A DNA stretch of 64,000 nucleotides from Ectopseudomonas toyotomiensis (GTDB lineage Bacteria > Pseudomonadota > Gammaproteobacteria > Pseudomonadales > Pseudomonadaceae): positions 124,001 through 188,000 of the forward strand of contig NZ_FOXK01000005.1 in assembly GCF_900115695.1 (NCBI RefSeq). Direction: 5' to 3'. The translations under genes and the position numbers were made by a program. The stretch's first letter is position 1; every line of letters begins with the position of its first letter. Below are positions 18,503 through 27,711 of the stretch, in pieces. The notes below the pieces were generated by a model that was not told the origin of the DNA, searched no databases, and saw nothing but the letters and a program-made list of their open reading frames with translations.

Positions 18503-19421
18503 TCGCCAGCAGGATCAGCGACAGGGTCAGCAGTGAGCCGAGGGTGGAAAACAGGATCGCCCGCGACACCAGCGCCGCCTGGCGCTGGTAATACTCGGCC
18601 AGCATGAACGGCCCGGTGCCCGTTGGCAGTGCGCTGAGCAGCAACGCGGCATGCGCCCAGAACGGTGGCAGGTCGAGCAGCACAAAAGCGATGAACCAGG
18701 TCACCAACGGTTGCAGCACCAGCTTGAGCGCCACCAGCGGCCAGGCGCCTTCGCTCGGCCCGCTCTGCCGCTGCGCCAGGAACAACCCCAGCGACACCAG
18801 CGCACAGGGCACCGTGGCCGCGCCGAGCAGACGCAGAAACTCGTCCAGTGCCGCGGGCATCTGCACGCCACCAAAGGCCCAGGCAGCACCGAGTAGTGGC
18901 GCGACCACCAGCGGGTTCTTCAACAGCGCTGTGACCACCTGAACGATGGCGCCGCCCAAACCCTTCTTGCTCTGCAAGCCCACCTCGATGCACACCACCG
19001 CCAGGCCGAACAGCACGCAGACCACCAGCAGCGAGGCGATCAGCGCGGGCGCCATGCCGTCTTCACCCAGTACCAGCACACACAGTGGAATGCCGATATA
19101 GCCGGTATTGGCATAACCGGCACTGAGCCCATCGATGCTGGCGTCGACCAGGCTGCCGGTGGTTTTCCAGCGGTATGCCAGGGTGACCAGAAACACCGCG
19201 AGCATGCCGCCGGTGAAGGCGAGCAGGAAACCGGGCTGCCAGATCTGAGCCCAGTCGGCCTTGGCCGTGAGGCTGAAGAGCAGGGCCGGCAGGCCGAGCC
19301 AAACCACGAAGCGATTCATCTCCGATGCCGCGGTCGGCCCCAGGCGATTGGTTCGCCGGCAGATGTAGCCGACCAGGATCAGACCGAAGATCGGCAGCAG
19401 CACATTGAGAACGGTGGACAT
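18492..19421 (-). CDS. AEC family transporter (auxin efflux carrier-like permease)
   Basis: A 309-residue integral membrane protein with about ten helices in two inverted halves. N-terminus [19 protein letters not shown]; Asn/Pro-containing family segments [18 protein letters not shown] and [14 protein letters not shown]. Bacterial AEC proteins export or exchange organic acids and amino acids such as malate or malonate; the substrate is not readable here. The start at 19421 is the first Met before the first helix. It is divergent from the glutaminase gene across 140 bp. Confidence 0.88.
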   Translation of the reverse strand: MSTVLNVLLPIFGLILVGYICRRTNRLGPTAASEMNRFVVWLGLPALLFSLTAKADWAQIWQPGFLLAFTGGMLAVFLVTLAYRWKTTGSLVDASIDGLSAGYANTGYIGIPLCVLVLGEDGMAPALIASLLVVCVLFGLAVVCIEVGLQSKKGLGGAIVQVVTALLKNPLVVAPLLGAAWAFGGVQMPAALDEFLRLLGAATVPCALVSLGLFLAQRQSGPSEGAWPLVALKLVLQPLVTWFIAFVLLDLPPFWAHAALLLSALPTGTGPFMLAEYYQRQAALVSRAILFSTLGSLLTLSLILLAISP

Positions 19422-19561
19422 CGAACTACGCCAACGACAGGGGAGGACCGAGCCTAGGGGGGCCGGCCGCTCAGGGCAAGTCATGGGCTGTGATTCGTGT
19501 CCGTCAACGGGCGTCTAGCTCAGACTGCCGGGCAGTGCCCGACGCCCTCGCGAGCCTGAAC

Positions 19562-20470
19562 ATGCAAGCGTTGTTGAACGAAATTCTCGATGAAGTCCGC
19601 CCACTGATCGGCCAGGGCAAGGTGGCCGACTACATTCCCGCACTGGCCAGCGTGGCGCCCGACCAATTGGGCATCGCCGTGTATGGCAACGACGGCCAGG
19701 TGCATGTCGCCGGCGATGCGCGTACGCCCTTCTCGATCCAGAGCATTTCCAAGGTGTTCAGCCTGGTACAGGCCATCGGTCATAGTGGTGAAAGCATCTG
19801 GCAGCGCCTCGGCCACGAGCCGTCCGGGCAGCCGTTCAACTCGCTGGTGCAGCTGGAATTCGAGCGTGGCAAGCCGCGCAACCCGTTCATCAACGCCGGC
19901 GCCCTGGTGATCTGCGACATCAACCAGTCGCGTTACGCCGCACCGGCGCTGTCGATGCGCGACTTCGTCCGGCGCCTGTCGGGCAACCCCGAGGTCACGG
20001 TAGACAACCATGTCGCCGAGTCGGAGTACCAGCACCGTGCGCGTAACGCGGCGGCGGCCTACCTGATGCAGTCGTTCGGCAATTTCCACAATGAAGTCGA
20101 GGCCGTGCTGCGCAGCTACTTCAGCTGCTGCGCGCTGCGCATGAGCTGCGTCGACCTGGCGCGTGCCTTCGGTTTTCTTGCCAATGAAGGCTTCTGCCAG
20201 CACAGCGGCGAGCAGGTGCTGTCGCCCAGGCAGACCAAGCAGATCAACGCCATCATGGCCACCAGTGGGCTGTACGACGAGGCCGGCAACTTCGCCTACC
20301 GCGTCGGCCTGCCGGGCAAGAGCGGCGTCGGCGGCGGTATCGTCGCGGTAGTACCAGGGCAGTTCAGTGTGTGCGTATGGTCACCGGAGCTCAATGCAGC
20401 AGGTAACTCCCTGGCCGGGATAAAGGCGCTGGAGCTGCTCAGCGAGCGCATCGGCTGGTCGGTATTCTGA
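19562..20470 (+). CDS. glsA: Glutaminase
   Basis: A 302-residue serine-dependent beta-lactamase-like glutaminase hydrolysing glutamine to glutamate and ammonia. Motifs: [12 protein letters not shown] with the catalytic SISK (Ser-x-x-Lys), [11 protein letters not shown], the [12 protein letters not shown] segment and the [17 protein letters not shown] loop. Length equals that of Pseudomonas/E. coli glutaminase B. The frame is open from 19490, but the ATG at 19562 gives the family N-terminus; its ribosome site is weak. It is followed by a RidA gene on the same strand. Confidence 0.94.
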   Translation: MQALLNEILDEVRPLIGQGKVADYIPALASVAPDQLGIAVYGNDGQVHVAGDARTPFSIQSISKVFSLVQAIGHSGESIWQRLGHEPSGQPFNSLVQLEFERGKPRNPFINAGALVICDINQSRYAAPALSMRDFVRRLSGNPEVTVDNHVAESEYQHRARNAAAAYLMQSFGNFHNEVEAVLRSYFSCCALRMSCVDLARAFGFLANEGFCQHSGEQVLSPRQTKQINAIMATSGLYDEAGNFAYRVGLPGKSGVGGGIVAVVPGQFSVCVWSPELNAAGNSLAGIKALELLSERIGWSVF

Positions 20471-20538
20471 TTCGATAGGGTATGGTCGCAGCAGGCCGCG
20501 CTGTCGTGCGGCCACTGACTCGATGACCAGGAGTGCCC

Positions 20539-20934
20539 ATGTCGATGCCCGAATACCACATGTTCGCCGCTGCGCCCGCGCCGGTCGCACCGTTCTCCCA
20601 CGCTTGCGAAGCCGATGGCTGGGTGTTCATCACCGGCCAATTACCCATCGATCCGGGCAACGAAGCGGCGCCACTACCCGAGGGCATCGAGGCGCAAACC
20701 CACAAGACCTTCGACAACCTGCTGGTAGTGCTCAGCGGCCTCGGCCTGGGCCTGGAAAACGTGGTCTCGGCGCGCGCGTTCCTCACTGACTTCCATGGCG
20801 ATTACGAGCGCTTCAACGCGGTTTACGCCAGCTATTTCCCTGAAGGCAAACGCCCGGCGCGTACCTGCATCGGCACCACCGGGCTGGCGCGGCATGCGCT
20901 GGTGGAAATCGACTTTATTGCGCGCCGACCATAG
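20539..20934 (+). CDS. RidA family enamine/imine deaminase
   Basis: A 131-residue YjgF/YER057c/UK114 protein. RidA proteins hydrolyse reactive enamine/imine intermediates (for example 2-aminoacrylate) made by PLP enzymes. Visible family features: GWVFITGQLPID, the QTHKTFDNLLVVLSGLG helix, FPEGKRPARTCIGTTGLA with the catalytic Arg, and the terminal ALVEIDFIA. AGGAG lies 6 nt before the ATG at 20539. Probably co-transcribed with the glutaminase; it ends 2 bp from the convergent GGT stop. Confidence 0.92.
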   Translation: MSMPEYHMFAAAPAPVAPFSHACEADGWVFITGQLPIDPGNEAAPLPEGIEAQTHKTFDNLLVVLSGLGLGLENVVSARAFLTDFHGDYERFNAVYASYFPEGKRPARTCIGTTGLARHALVEIDFIARRP

Positions 20935-20936
20935 GT

Positions 20937-22520
20937 TTACAAACCGCAGACGCTGCCGTCGCTACGCGGGTCCGCAGCGCCTTCGAGCACGCCGCTGGGG
21001 TGACGCAGCAACGCGCCGGCGTGGCCCATGGTGTCGCTGAAGGCTTCGTCCAGCACCTCGATCACATGGCCGGCGGCGCGCAACTGCTCGACCAGCTCGG
21101 CGGAGAAGCGATTCTCCAGCTTGAGGCTGGTGCTGACGTCGCCCCAGGTGCGTCCCAGCAACCAGCGTGGCGCGGTGATGGCGGCCTGCAGGTCGCTGCC
21201 CAGGCGATAGCGGCTGAACAGCGCGGCCTGGGTTTGCGGCTGGCCTTCGCCGCCCATGGTGCCGTAGCTCAGCACGCGGCCGTCGTCGAACAGTGCCAGC
21301 GCCGGGTTGAGGGTGTGGAACGGCTTGCGCCCCGGCTCCAGCGCCTGCAGCGCGGCCGGGTCGAGGGAGAAGCTGATGCCGCGGTTCTGCCAGGCCACGC
21401 CGCTGGATGGCAGCACCATGCCAGAGCCGAACTCCCAGTACACACTCTGGATAAAGCTCACCGCGCGGCCTTCGCTGTCGATGCAGCCCATCCAGATGGT
21501 GTCGCCGGGGGAGGTCGGGCGCGGCCATTCCAGGGCGCGCTCAGGGTCGACCGCCGCCGCCAGAGCGTCGAGGTTTTCCGGGGCGAGGAAGCCTTGCGGG
21601 TCGGCCGGCACGCGGCGCGGGTCGGTGACCACACGATCACGGATCATGAACGCCTGCTTGGTCGACTCGACCAGGCCGTGCACATGGGCGAAGCCTTCGG
21701 CCTCGGCGACCTTGAGGCGCTCGAACACGCCGAGGATCAGTAGCGAGGCCAGGCCCTGAGTCGGCGGCGGCATGTTGTACAGGGTGGCGTCGCCCAGACG
21801 TACCTGCAGCGGGGTAACCACCTGCGCCTGGTAGGCCTGCAGATCGGCCAGGCGCAGCGGGCTGCCCAGTTGTTCCAGCTCGGCAGCCATGCGCGTGGCC
21901 AGCTCACCCCGGTAGAAGTCATCCAGGCCTTTTTCTGCCAGATGCGCCAGGGTATCGCCCAGAGCCGTCTGCTTCATCAGGCTGCCCTCGGCCGGCACCT
22001 GGCCGTCGCTCAGGTAAACGTCGGCGAAACCCGGCACGTCCTTGAGTTCATCGAACTTGACCCGCGTCAGATGCGCCTGGCTGCGGCTGACGACGATACC
22101 GTTGCGCGCCTGGCTAATAGCCTCGGCGAGCAAGTCGTGCAGCGGCAGCGGAGTGCCCCAGCCGGACGCCACTTCCAGGGCCTTGGCCCAGCCGCCAATG
22201 GTCCCGGCGACGGTAAGCGCGGCCGTCGGACCACGGCTGGGAATCGCCTCAAGACCGGCGTAGAACTCGCGATCAGCCAGGGCCGCGCTGCTACCGCAAG
22301 CGTCGATGGCCACCGGGGCCTTGCCCGGCTCGTGGATCAGCCAGAAGCCGTCACCGCCTATGGCGTTCATATGCGGATAGACCACCGCGATGCTGGCAGC
22401 GGCGGCGACCATGGCTTCGACGGCGTTGCCGCCGGCCTTGAGCACGTCACGGCCGGCCTGGGCGGCCAGGTGATGGGGGGCGACGAAAATGCCGCGGGTG
22501 GCGTGGGTACTTTTCAGCAT
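20937..22520 (-). CDS. Gamma-glutamyltransferase family protein
   Basis: A 527-residue Ntn-hydrolase of the GGT family, which cleaves gamma-glutamyl bonds of glutathione and related amides or acylates. The N-terminal GGNAVEAMVAAA and NAIGGDGFWLI segments and the GDTIWMGCIDSEGRAVSFIQS region hold the autoprocessing Thr (in GDT) that becomes the N-terminal nucleophile of the small subunit; the GTMGGEGQPQ loop is also present. There is no signal peptide, so it is probably cytoplasmic, unlike classical periplasmic GGT. It is last in a five-gene operon with a TRAP transporter and a TauE-type exporter, which points to catabolism of an imported compound, not glutathione turnover. Confidence 0.9.
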   Translation of the reverse strand: MLKSTHATRGIFVAPHHLAAQAGRDVLKAGGNAVEAMVAAAASIAVVYPHMNAIGGDGFWLIHEPGKAPVAIDACGSSAALADREFYAGLEAIPSRGPTAALTVAGTIGGWAKALEVASGWGTPLPLHDLLAEAISQARNGIVVSRSQAHLTRVKFDELKDVPGFADVYLSDGQVPAEGSLMKQTALGDTLAHLAEKGLDDFYRGELATRMAAELEQLGSPLRLADLQAYQAQVVTPLQVRLGDATLYNMPPPTQGLASLLILGVFERLKVAEAEGFAHVHGLVESTKQAFMIRDRVVTDPRRVPADPQGFLAPENLDALAAAVDPERALEWPRPTSPGDTIWMGCIDSEGRAVSFIQSVYWEFGSGMVLPSSGVAWQNRGISFSLDPAALQALEPGRKPFHTLNPALALFDDGRVLSYGTMGGEGQPQTQAALFSRYRLGSDLQAAITAPRWLLGRTWGDVSTSLKLENRFSAELVEQLRAAGHVIEVLDEAFSDTMGHAGALLRHPSGVLEGAADPRSDGSVCGL

Positions 22521-22529
22521 GGTCGATCC

Positions 22530-23366
22530 TCAGAGGGCAAAGGCGCCGAACAGCATGCGTACTGCTGTAAGGGCCAGAAACAGGGCGAACAGGCGGCGTA
22601 ACAGGCGCGCGTTGATGGCATGAGCGATGCGTGCGCCCCAGGGCGCGGTGAGCATGGTCACCGGCACGATCATCGCCAGACCGAGCAGGTTGACGTAGCC
22701 CAGGGTGGCCGGTGGCAGGTTGTCCGCACCCAAGCCGTTGATCAGGTAGGCCAGGGCGCCGGGCAGACTGATGACCACGCCCAGTGCGGCACCGGTGCCG
22801 ACGGCAATGTGCATGGGCGTGCGGCAGGCATTGAGGATCGGCACGCTGAGGGTGCCGCCACCGATGCCCATCAGGGTCGACAGGCTGCCGATAAACACCC
22901 CGAGCACACCGGTACCGGCTGTGCCGGGTAGCCCGTCGCGCAGGCTCAGGTTGCGCTCCACCGCCATGTTCAGCGCCACCAGCAGGGCGATCACGGCGAA
23001 GATTGCCGCCAGCACCTGGCCGCTGAGGTAGCCGCTTAGCAACGCACCGATCAGCACGCCGACCAGGGTGCCGGGGATCAGCGGCTTGAGCAGTTCGGGC
23101 TTGAGCCCGCCGCGCTTGTAGTGCGCCCTGGCGGAGATGATCGAGGTGGGCACGATGGCTGCCAGCGAGGTGCCGACGGCCACGTGCATACGTACTTCAG
23201 GGTCAATGCCGAGCAGGGTGAACAGGTGATACAGCACCGGCACGATGACGATACCGCCGCCGACGCCGAGCAGGCCGGCAAGGATGCCGGCCACCGCGCC
23301 GGTCAGCAGCAAGGCGCAGACCAGACCGGCCAGCCACAGCGGGCTGTAAGCAGAGAAAAAATCCAT
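22530..23366 (-). CDS. Sulfite exporter TauE/SafE family permease
   Basis: A 278-residue polytopic protein with two repeats of the family motif (LAGLLGVGGGIVIVPVLYHLF and GSLSTLMGIGGGTLSVPIL) and about eight helices. Members export sulfite, sulfoacetate or other organosulfur or organic anions. It starts 21 bp after dctM and ends 9 bp before the GGT gene, so it belongs to the same operon. The context suggests it exports a product made from the TRAP substrate. Confidence 0.9.
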   Translation of the reverse strand: MDFFSAYSPLWLAGLVCALLLTGAVAGILAGLLGVGGGIVIVPVLYHLFTLLGIDPEVRMHVAVGTSLAAIVPTSIISARAHYKRGGLKPELLKPLIPGTLVGVLIGALLSGYLSGQVLAAIFAVIALLVALNMAVERNLSLRDGLPGTAGTGVLGVFIGSLSTLMGIGGGTLSVPILNACRTPMHIAVGTGAALGVVISLPGALAYLINGLGADNLPPATLGYVNLLGLAMIVPVTMLTAPWGARIAHAINARLLRRLFALFLALTAVRMLFGAFAL

Positions 23367-23387
23367 AGGCGTTCTCTTATGAGAGGG

Positions 23388-24713
23388 TTACCAGCCGATT
23401 GCCTTGGGCAACCAGGTGGCGAGCGTGGGGAAAGCGAACACCAGGGCCACGGCGAGCATCTGCAGAGCCACGAAGGGCAGTGCGCCAATGTAGATGTCCT
23501 TGGTGCTGATGCCTGGTGGCGCTACGCCCTTGAGGAAGAACAGCGCCCAACCAAACGGTGGCGTGAGAAACGACATCTGCAGGTTCAGCGCCACCAGAAT
23601 CGCCAGCCAGACCATGTCGGTGCCATAACCCATGAACACCGGCAGGAACATCGGCAGGGCGATGTAGGAGATCTCGATCCACTCCAGAAAGAAACCGAGC
23701 ACGAACAGCAGCACCATGAGAAACAGGATCGCGCCCAGTTCGCCGCCCGGTAGCAGGCTGAACAGATCATGCACCAGGGCTTCGCCGCCCAGGCCGCGGA
23801 AGGCCAGGGAGAACGGCTGCGAGCAGAGCAGGATGAGGAAGATCATCGCGCTGATGCTCAGGGTGCCGTGCAGGGTCTGCTTGAGGGTGTCGCGGTTCAG
23901 ACGTCCGGCGCAGCCGGCGATGACCAGCGAGCCAAGGGCGCCAACGGAGGCTGCTTCGGTCGGTGCGGCCAGGCCGCCGATGATCGAGCCGAGCACACAG
24001 ATCACCAGCAGCAGCGGCGGCAAGACCGATTTGGCGATGTTCTGCCACAGCTGTTTGCGGCTGATCAGCGCGCGCTCTTCGGCAGGAATCGCCGGCACCC
24101 ACTGCGGGCGCAGCCAGCCGAGCAGCAGCATGTAGGCGATGTAGACGCCGGCCAGCATCAGGCTGGGAATAAAGGCGGCGGCGAAGATCGAACCCACCGA
24201 CTCACCAAGAATATCCGCCAGCAGAATCAGCACCAGGCTCGGCGGAATGATCTGCCCCAGGGTGCCGGAGGCGCAGATGGTGCCGCAGGCCACGCTAGGT
24301 TTGTAGCCGCGGCGCAGCAGCACCGGCAGGGTCAGCAGGCCGATGGTCACCACGGTGGCACCAACGATACCGGTCGAGGCACCGAGCAGCACGCCGACCA
24401 GCACGATGGCCAGACCCATGCCGCCGTTGAGGCCACCCATGGCCTGGCCGACCGTCTCCAGCATGTCCTCGGCGACCCTGGATTTCTCCAGCATCACCCC
24501 CATGAAGGTAAACAGCGGAATCGCCAGCAACGTGTAGTTGCTGACCACGCCAAACATGCGCGCCGGTAGCAGGCTGAACAGCATCGGGCCGAAACCGATC
24601 AGGCCGGCGGCGAAACCGGACACAGCCAGGGAGATGGCCACCGGTACGCCGACCATCATCATCGAGAAAAAGGCGAGCACCATCAGAATTGCCAGCCATT
24701 CATTGGGGCTCAT
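23388..24713 (-). CDS. dctM: TRAP transporter large permease (DctM)
   Basis: A 441-residue large membrane subunit of a tripartite ATP-independent periplasmic transporter, about twelve helices, driven by the Na+/H+ gradient. Family segments: VPVAISLAVSGFAAGLIGFGP, ASTGIVGATVVTIG, CGTICASGTLGQIIPPSL and FLEWIEISYIALP. It overlaps dctQ by 4 bp (ATGA), indicating coupled translation. Confidence 0.93.
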   Translation of the reverse strand: MSPNEWLAILMVLAFFSMMMVGVPVAISLAVSGFAAGLIGFGPMLFSLLPARMFGVVSNYTLLAIPLFTFMGVMLEKSRVAEDMLETVGQAMGGLNGGMGLAIVLVGVLLGASTGIVGATVVTIGLLTLPVLLRRGYKPSVACGTICASGTLGQIIPPSLVLILLADILGESVGSIFAAAFIPSLMLAGVYIAYMLLLGWLRPQWVPAIPAEERALISRKQLWQNIAKSVLPPLLLVICVLGSIIGGLAAPTEAASVGALGSLVIAGCAGRLNRDTLKQTLHGTLSISAMIFLILLCSQPFSLAFRGLGGEALVHDLFSLLPGGELGAILFLMVLLFVLGFFLEWIEISYIALPMFLPVFMGYGTDMVWLAILVALNLQMSFLTPPFGWALFFLKGVAPPGISTKDIYIGALPFVALQMLAVALVFAFPTLATWLPKAIGW

Positions 24714-25231
24714 GGCAAGGCCTCCTCAGGTGTCGGGTTGGATGCAAGCAGGCCCTTGAGGGCACGCAGGGTGTCAGCAATGCCTTGCAGGGCAAACAGG
24801 GCAAAGCCCAGCGGCAGGAAGGCCTTGACCAGGAAACGATGGGGCAGGCCGCCGGGGTCCGGCGAGCCTTCGCCGATGGCGTAGGACTGCATCATGTAAT
24901 GCCAGCAGACCCAGGCCAGGAACGCGCCGATCAGGCAGGTCGCCAGGGCACTGAACAGATCCACCGCAGCCTGGGTGCGCGGCTGGAATTTCTCGTAGAT
25001 GAAGTCCACCCGCACATCGGCGCGGTGTTTCAACACGTATGAGATGCCGAGCAGCGCGATGGGCGAAATCAGAAACCATTCAAGCTCCTGCAACGCCACC
25101 GGGCTCACGGAAAAGCCATAACGGATCAGCACGTTGGCCGATACCAACAGGACCAGCACCAGCACGCAGCTGCGTGCCAGAGCGCCCAGGGTCTCGACCA
25201 ACTGCTCGATGCGGTTGATCACGGCATGCAT
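24710..25231 (-). CDS. dctQ: TRAP transporter small permease (DctQ)
   Basis: A 173-residue four-helix small membrane subunit. Family signature around LVSANVLIRYGFS and LEWFLISPIALLGISYVLKHRADVRVDF. The start at 25231 (MHAVINRIEQLVETLG) follows the dctP stop by 4 bp. Pairs with DctM to form the permease. Confidence 0.92.
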   Translation of the reverse strand: MHAVINRIEQLVETLGALARSCVLVLVLLVSANVLIRYGFSVSPVALQELEWFLISPIALLGISYVLKHRADVRVDFIYEKFQPRTQAAVDLFSALATCLIGAFLAWVCWHYMMQSYAIGEGSPDPGGLPHRFLVKAFLPLGFALFALQGIADTLRALKGLLASNPTPEEALP

Positions 25232-25235
25232 CGCC

Positions 25236-26330
25236 TCACACCCCCAGGTCCATGAAGCCTTTCTCGCCGGTGGCCGACCAGGTGCTGTACTTCTTGCGGA
25301 ACGCCATGAAGTGGTCATGCACCTTGCGTGTTGCCGGGTCGGCGGCAGCCATGCTGGCCAGGGTGTCGTTGGTCACCTCGCGCAGGCGGGTGATGATGTC
25401 GGTGGGCAGCGGTTTGGCGATCACACCTTCATTGGTCACCAGGTCCTCCAGGGCATCGGCGTTGACCGCATCGGACCAGGCCAGGCTCTCGGCATTGCAG
25501 GCCTGGGCGCAGATGCGCACGATGGCTTGCAGGTCGGCCGGCAGGCTGTCCCAGGCCTTCTTGTTGATGATCAGCTCGGTGACGTTGGTCGGCTCGTGCC
25601 AGCCGGTGGTGTAGTAGTTCTTCGCGGCTTTATGCAGGCCCATGCGGCGGTCCTGATAGGGCCCGACGAATTCGGCAGCGTCGATCACTCCGCGCTCCAG
25701 CGCCGGGAAAATCTCGCCGCCGGGCAGCAGCCTTACCGCCACGCCCAGCTCGCTGTAGACCTTGCCGGCCAGGCCCGGGACACGCATTTTCAGGCCCTTG
25801 AGACTGTCGACATTTTCCAGTGGCTGACGGAACCAGCCGGTCATCTGGGTGCCAGTATTGCCCATTGGCATCGGCACCAGGCCATGAGGCTCGTAGAGTT
25901 CTTCCCAGAGTTGCAGCGCGCCGCCGTTGTACAACCAGGCGTTCATACCCTGGGTATTCATGCCGAAGGGCACGGCGGTGAAGAACTGCGCGGCGGGGAT
26001 CTTGCCGGCCCAGAAGAAGGCGTTGGCGGCGTTCATTTCCACCATGCCGCTGGACACCGCATCGAAGCCTTCGAGCGCCGGGATCAGCTCGCCAGCAGCG
26101 AAATGCTGGATCTTCAGACGGCCATTGGACATGGCCTCGACGCGCTTGCAGAAATCGGTCGGGCTGCCCGGCCCCTGCACATAGAACGGTGAACCGGGCG
26201 CGTAGGCGTTGGTCATCTTCCAGTTGAAGGTTTTCTCGCTGGCAGCGGCGATGCCGGAGGCACCCAGGGTCAGGCCTGCGCCTGCGGCAACGGCTCCAGC
26301 ACCGAGGAATTTACGACGGTTAAGGCTCAT
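25236..26330 (-). CDS. dctP: TRAP transporter substrate-binding protein (DctP family, TakP-like)
   Basis: A 364-residue periplasmic binding protein with a twin-arginine-type leader (MSLNRRKFLGAGAVAAGAG). The fold landmarks PGSPFYVQGPGSPTDFCKRV, GEIFPALERGVIDAAEFVGPYQD and the TELIINKKAWDSLP helix resemble the 2-oxo-acid-binding TakP subgroup, whose members carry a similar leader and dimerise. The ligand is not certain; a carboxylate such as an oxo acid or acylated amino acid is likely. First gene of the dctPQM-tauE-ggt operon; promoter expected in the AT-rich region upstream. Confidence 0.92.
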   Translation of the reverse strand: MSLNRRKFLGAGAVAAGAGLTLGASGIAAASEKTFNWKMTNAYAPGSPFYVQGPGSPTDFCKRVEAMSNGRLKIQHFAAGELIPALEGFDAVSSGMVEMNAANAFFWAGKIPAAQFFTAVPFGMNTQGMNAWLYNGGALQLWEELYEPHGLVPMPMGNTGTQMTGWFRQPLENVDSLKGLKMRVPGLAGKVYSELGVAVRLLPGGEIFPALERGVIDAAEFVGPYQDRRMGLHKAAKNYYTTGWHEPTNVTELIINKKAWDSLPADLQAIVRICAQACNAESLAWSDAVNADALEDLVTNEGVIAKPLPTDIITRLREVTNDTLASMAAADPATRKVHDHFMAFRKKYSTWSATGEKGFMDLGV

Positions 26331-26722
26331 GGGGCGGTCTCCAGTTACACAGTGGCTCCGATCAGCGGGATGGCCTATCGGATGTAAAGTGGTCTGGAAG
26401 CCCTAGAGCAACACGCGTGCCAGTAGAAAAATATATATAAATTATTGTTTTATAAGGATTTATTTATTTTTTGAAGAATATGGCCGTTAGCCAGACTGCA
26501 CAAAAAATAAGCACCTCTGGGCTGTCGCTCGCGACGAATCGTCAATACGCTGCGGGGAATGAATACATTTGTCAGCAGTGCCAAACCATTTGCATACGAT
26601 CGGTCCGCTGACCTTGCCTTCAACTGACGAATGTCAGTTATGCACTAGATGAGCGCACTGAGCGCTCTTTTAAGGCGCCGACGCCTACAGAACAGTGAGA
26701 AATAACTCGATGTATCAGGATG
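26331..26722. promoter_or_regulatory. AT-rich regulatory region upstream of the TRAP operon
   Basis: A 392-bp gap between dctP and the Lrp/AsnC gene, both read leftward. Positions 26428-26480 are very AT-rich (TATATATAAATTATTG and a T-rich run), a likely promoter and bending site for the dctP operon. It also holds an inverted repeat AACTGAC-GAAT-GTCAGTT (26622-26639) and a plus-strand hairpin GAGCGC-ACTGA-GCGCTC followed by TTTT (26651-26671). No gene seen. The adjacent Lrp/AsnC protein is the obvious candidate regulator. Confidence 0.55.
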
Positions 26723-27169
26723 TTACAGACGGGCACCGCCGCGCCGGTGCTTCACCCGCGTCATCAGTGCCTTGCAGTCAACCGTGAGAATCTCCGGGTG
26801 GTTGAAGATATGCTCGCGCACGAAGGCATCGAAGGTCTCGTAGCTGTCGGTCAACGTGTGTATGTGCAGGCTTTTCAGGTCACTCATGATGTACAGGCTG
26901 ACCACCTCCACGGTGGCCGAGAGTCGCTCGGCGACGGCTTCGATAGCATGCGGCGCGACAGTAAGATCGACGAAGGTGGAAATACCCTTGCCGAGCTTTT
27001 CCGGATTCACCACCGCGGTGAATTTCTCGATGACGCCAGTATCGACCAGGGCCTGTACCCGAGTCCGTGCGTGGGCTCTGGATATATTGAGCTGGCGAGC
27101 GATATCGGCAAAAGAGGTGCGCGAGTCCTTGATCAGGATATTCAGCAGAGCATTGTCGAGCTTGTTCAT
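26723..27169 (-). CDS. Lrp/AsnC family transcriptional regulator
   Basis: A 148-residue regulator. The N-terminal HTH begins MNKLDNALLNILIKDSRTSF and continues DIARQLNISRAHARTRVQAL, followed by the RAM ligand-binding domain (FTAVVNPEKLGKGISTFVDL onward). These proteins sense amino acids as octamers and act as local activators or repressors. The start at 27169 gives the standard length. It is encoded just upstream of the TRAP-TauE-GGT operon on the same strand, so it probably controls it in response to an amino-acid-like ligand. Confidence 0.9.
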   Translation of the reverse strand: MNKLDNALLNILIKDSRTSFADIARQLNISRAHARTRVQALVDTGVIEKFTAVVNPEKLGKGISTFVDLTVAPHAIEAVAERLSATVEVVSLYIMSDLKSLHIHTLTDSYETFDAFVREHIFNHPEILTVDCKALMTRVKHRRGGARL

Positions 27170-27240
27170 GGCTGTCAGCTTGAAGACGAGGGAGCACTGG
27201 CGATGCGCAATGCATGCCAACCTCCCTCTCTCGCCCCCAC

Positions 27241-27684
27241 CTACAACAGCTTGCGGTACTGCACGAATCCCGAGCGCTCACCGATGCGCTCATACAGCAG
27301 CTTGGCCTGGCTGTTGCTCTCGTGAGTCAGCCAGTGCACCCGTGAACAGCCGGCAGCACGCGCCTGCTCGTAGACATGCTGGATCAGCTGACGACCAACG
27401 CCGCCACTGCGCTGGCCCTTGGCGACGAAAAGGTCCTGCAGGTAGCAATAGTCGCCGGTGGTCCAGGTCGAGCGGTGGATGACCCAGTGCACCAGGCCAA
27501 TGGCCTGGTCACCCTGCCAGGCCAGGGCGGCGCCCATGGGCTCGGCGGGGTCGAGAAAGCGCTGCCAGGTAACGGCGCTGGTCTCGGCTGGAATCTCGGT
27601 CATATAGAAGCGCTGGTAGCCCTGCCACAAGGGCAACCAGGCTGGGTGATCGGCAGCGACTACAGGGCGAATTTCGATGCTCAT
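27241..27684 (-). CDS. GNAT family N-acetyltransferase (paralogue 1)
   Basis: A 147-residue acetyl-CoA-dependent acyltransferase. The core motif A is LQDLFVAKGQRSGGVGRQLI (Q/RxxGxG type) with the VHWLTHESNSQAKLLYERIG segment. It is closely similar along its whole length to the protein at 31923-32363: both share EIPAETSA, WQRFLDPAEPM and GDYCYLQDLFVA. Substrate unknown. It lies 27 bp after the asparaginase gene on the same strand, so the two are probably co-transcribed. Confidence 0.88.
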   Translation of the reverse strand: MSIEIRPVVAADHPAWLPLWQGYQRFYMTEIPAETSAVTWQRFLDPAEPMGAALAWQGDQAIGLVHWVIHRSTWTTGDYCYLQDLFVAKGQRSGGVGRQLIQHVYEQARAAGCSRVHWLTHESNSQAKLLYERIGERSGFVQYRKLL

Positions 27685-27711
27685 CGTCCTTCCTCTGTTC
27701 GGGCAGGTGGA

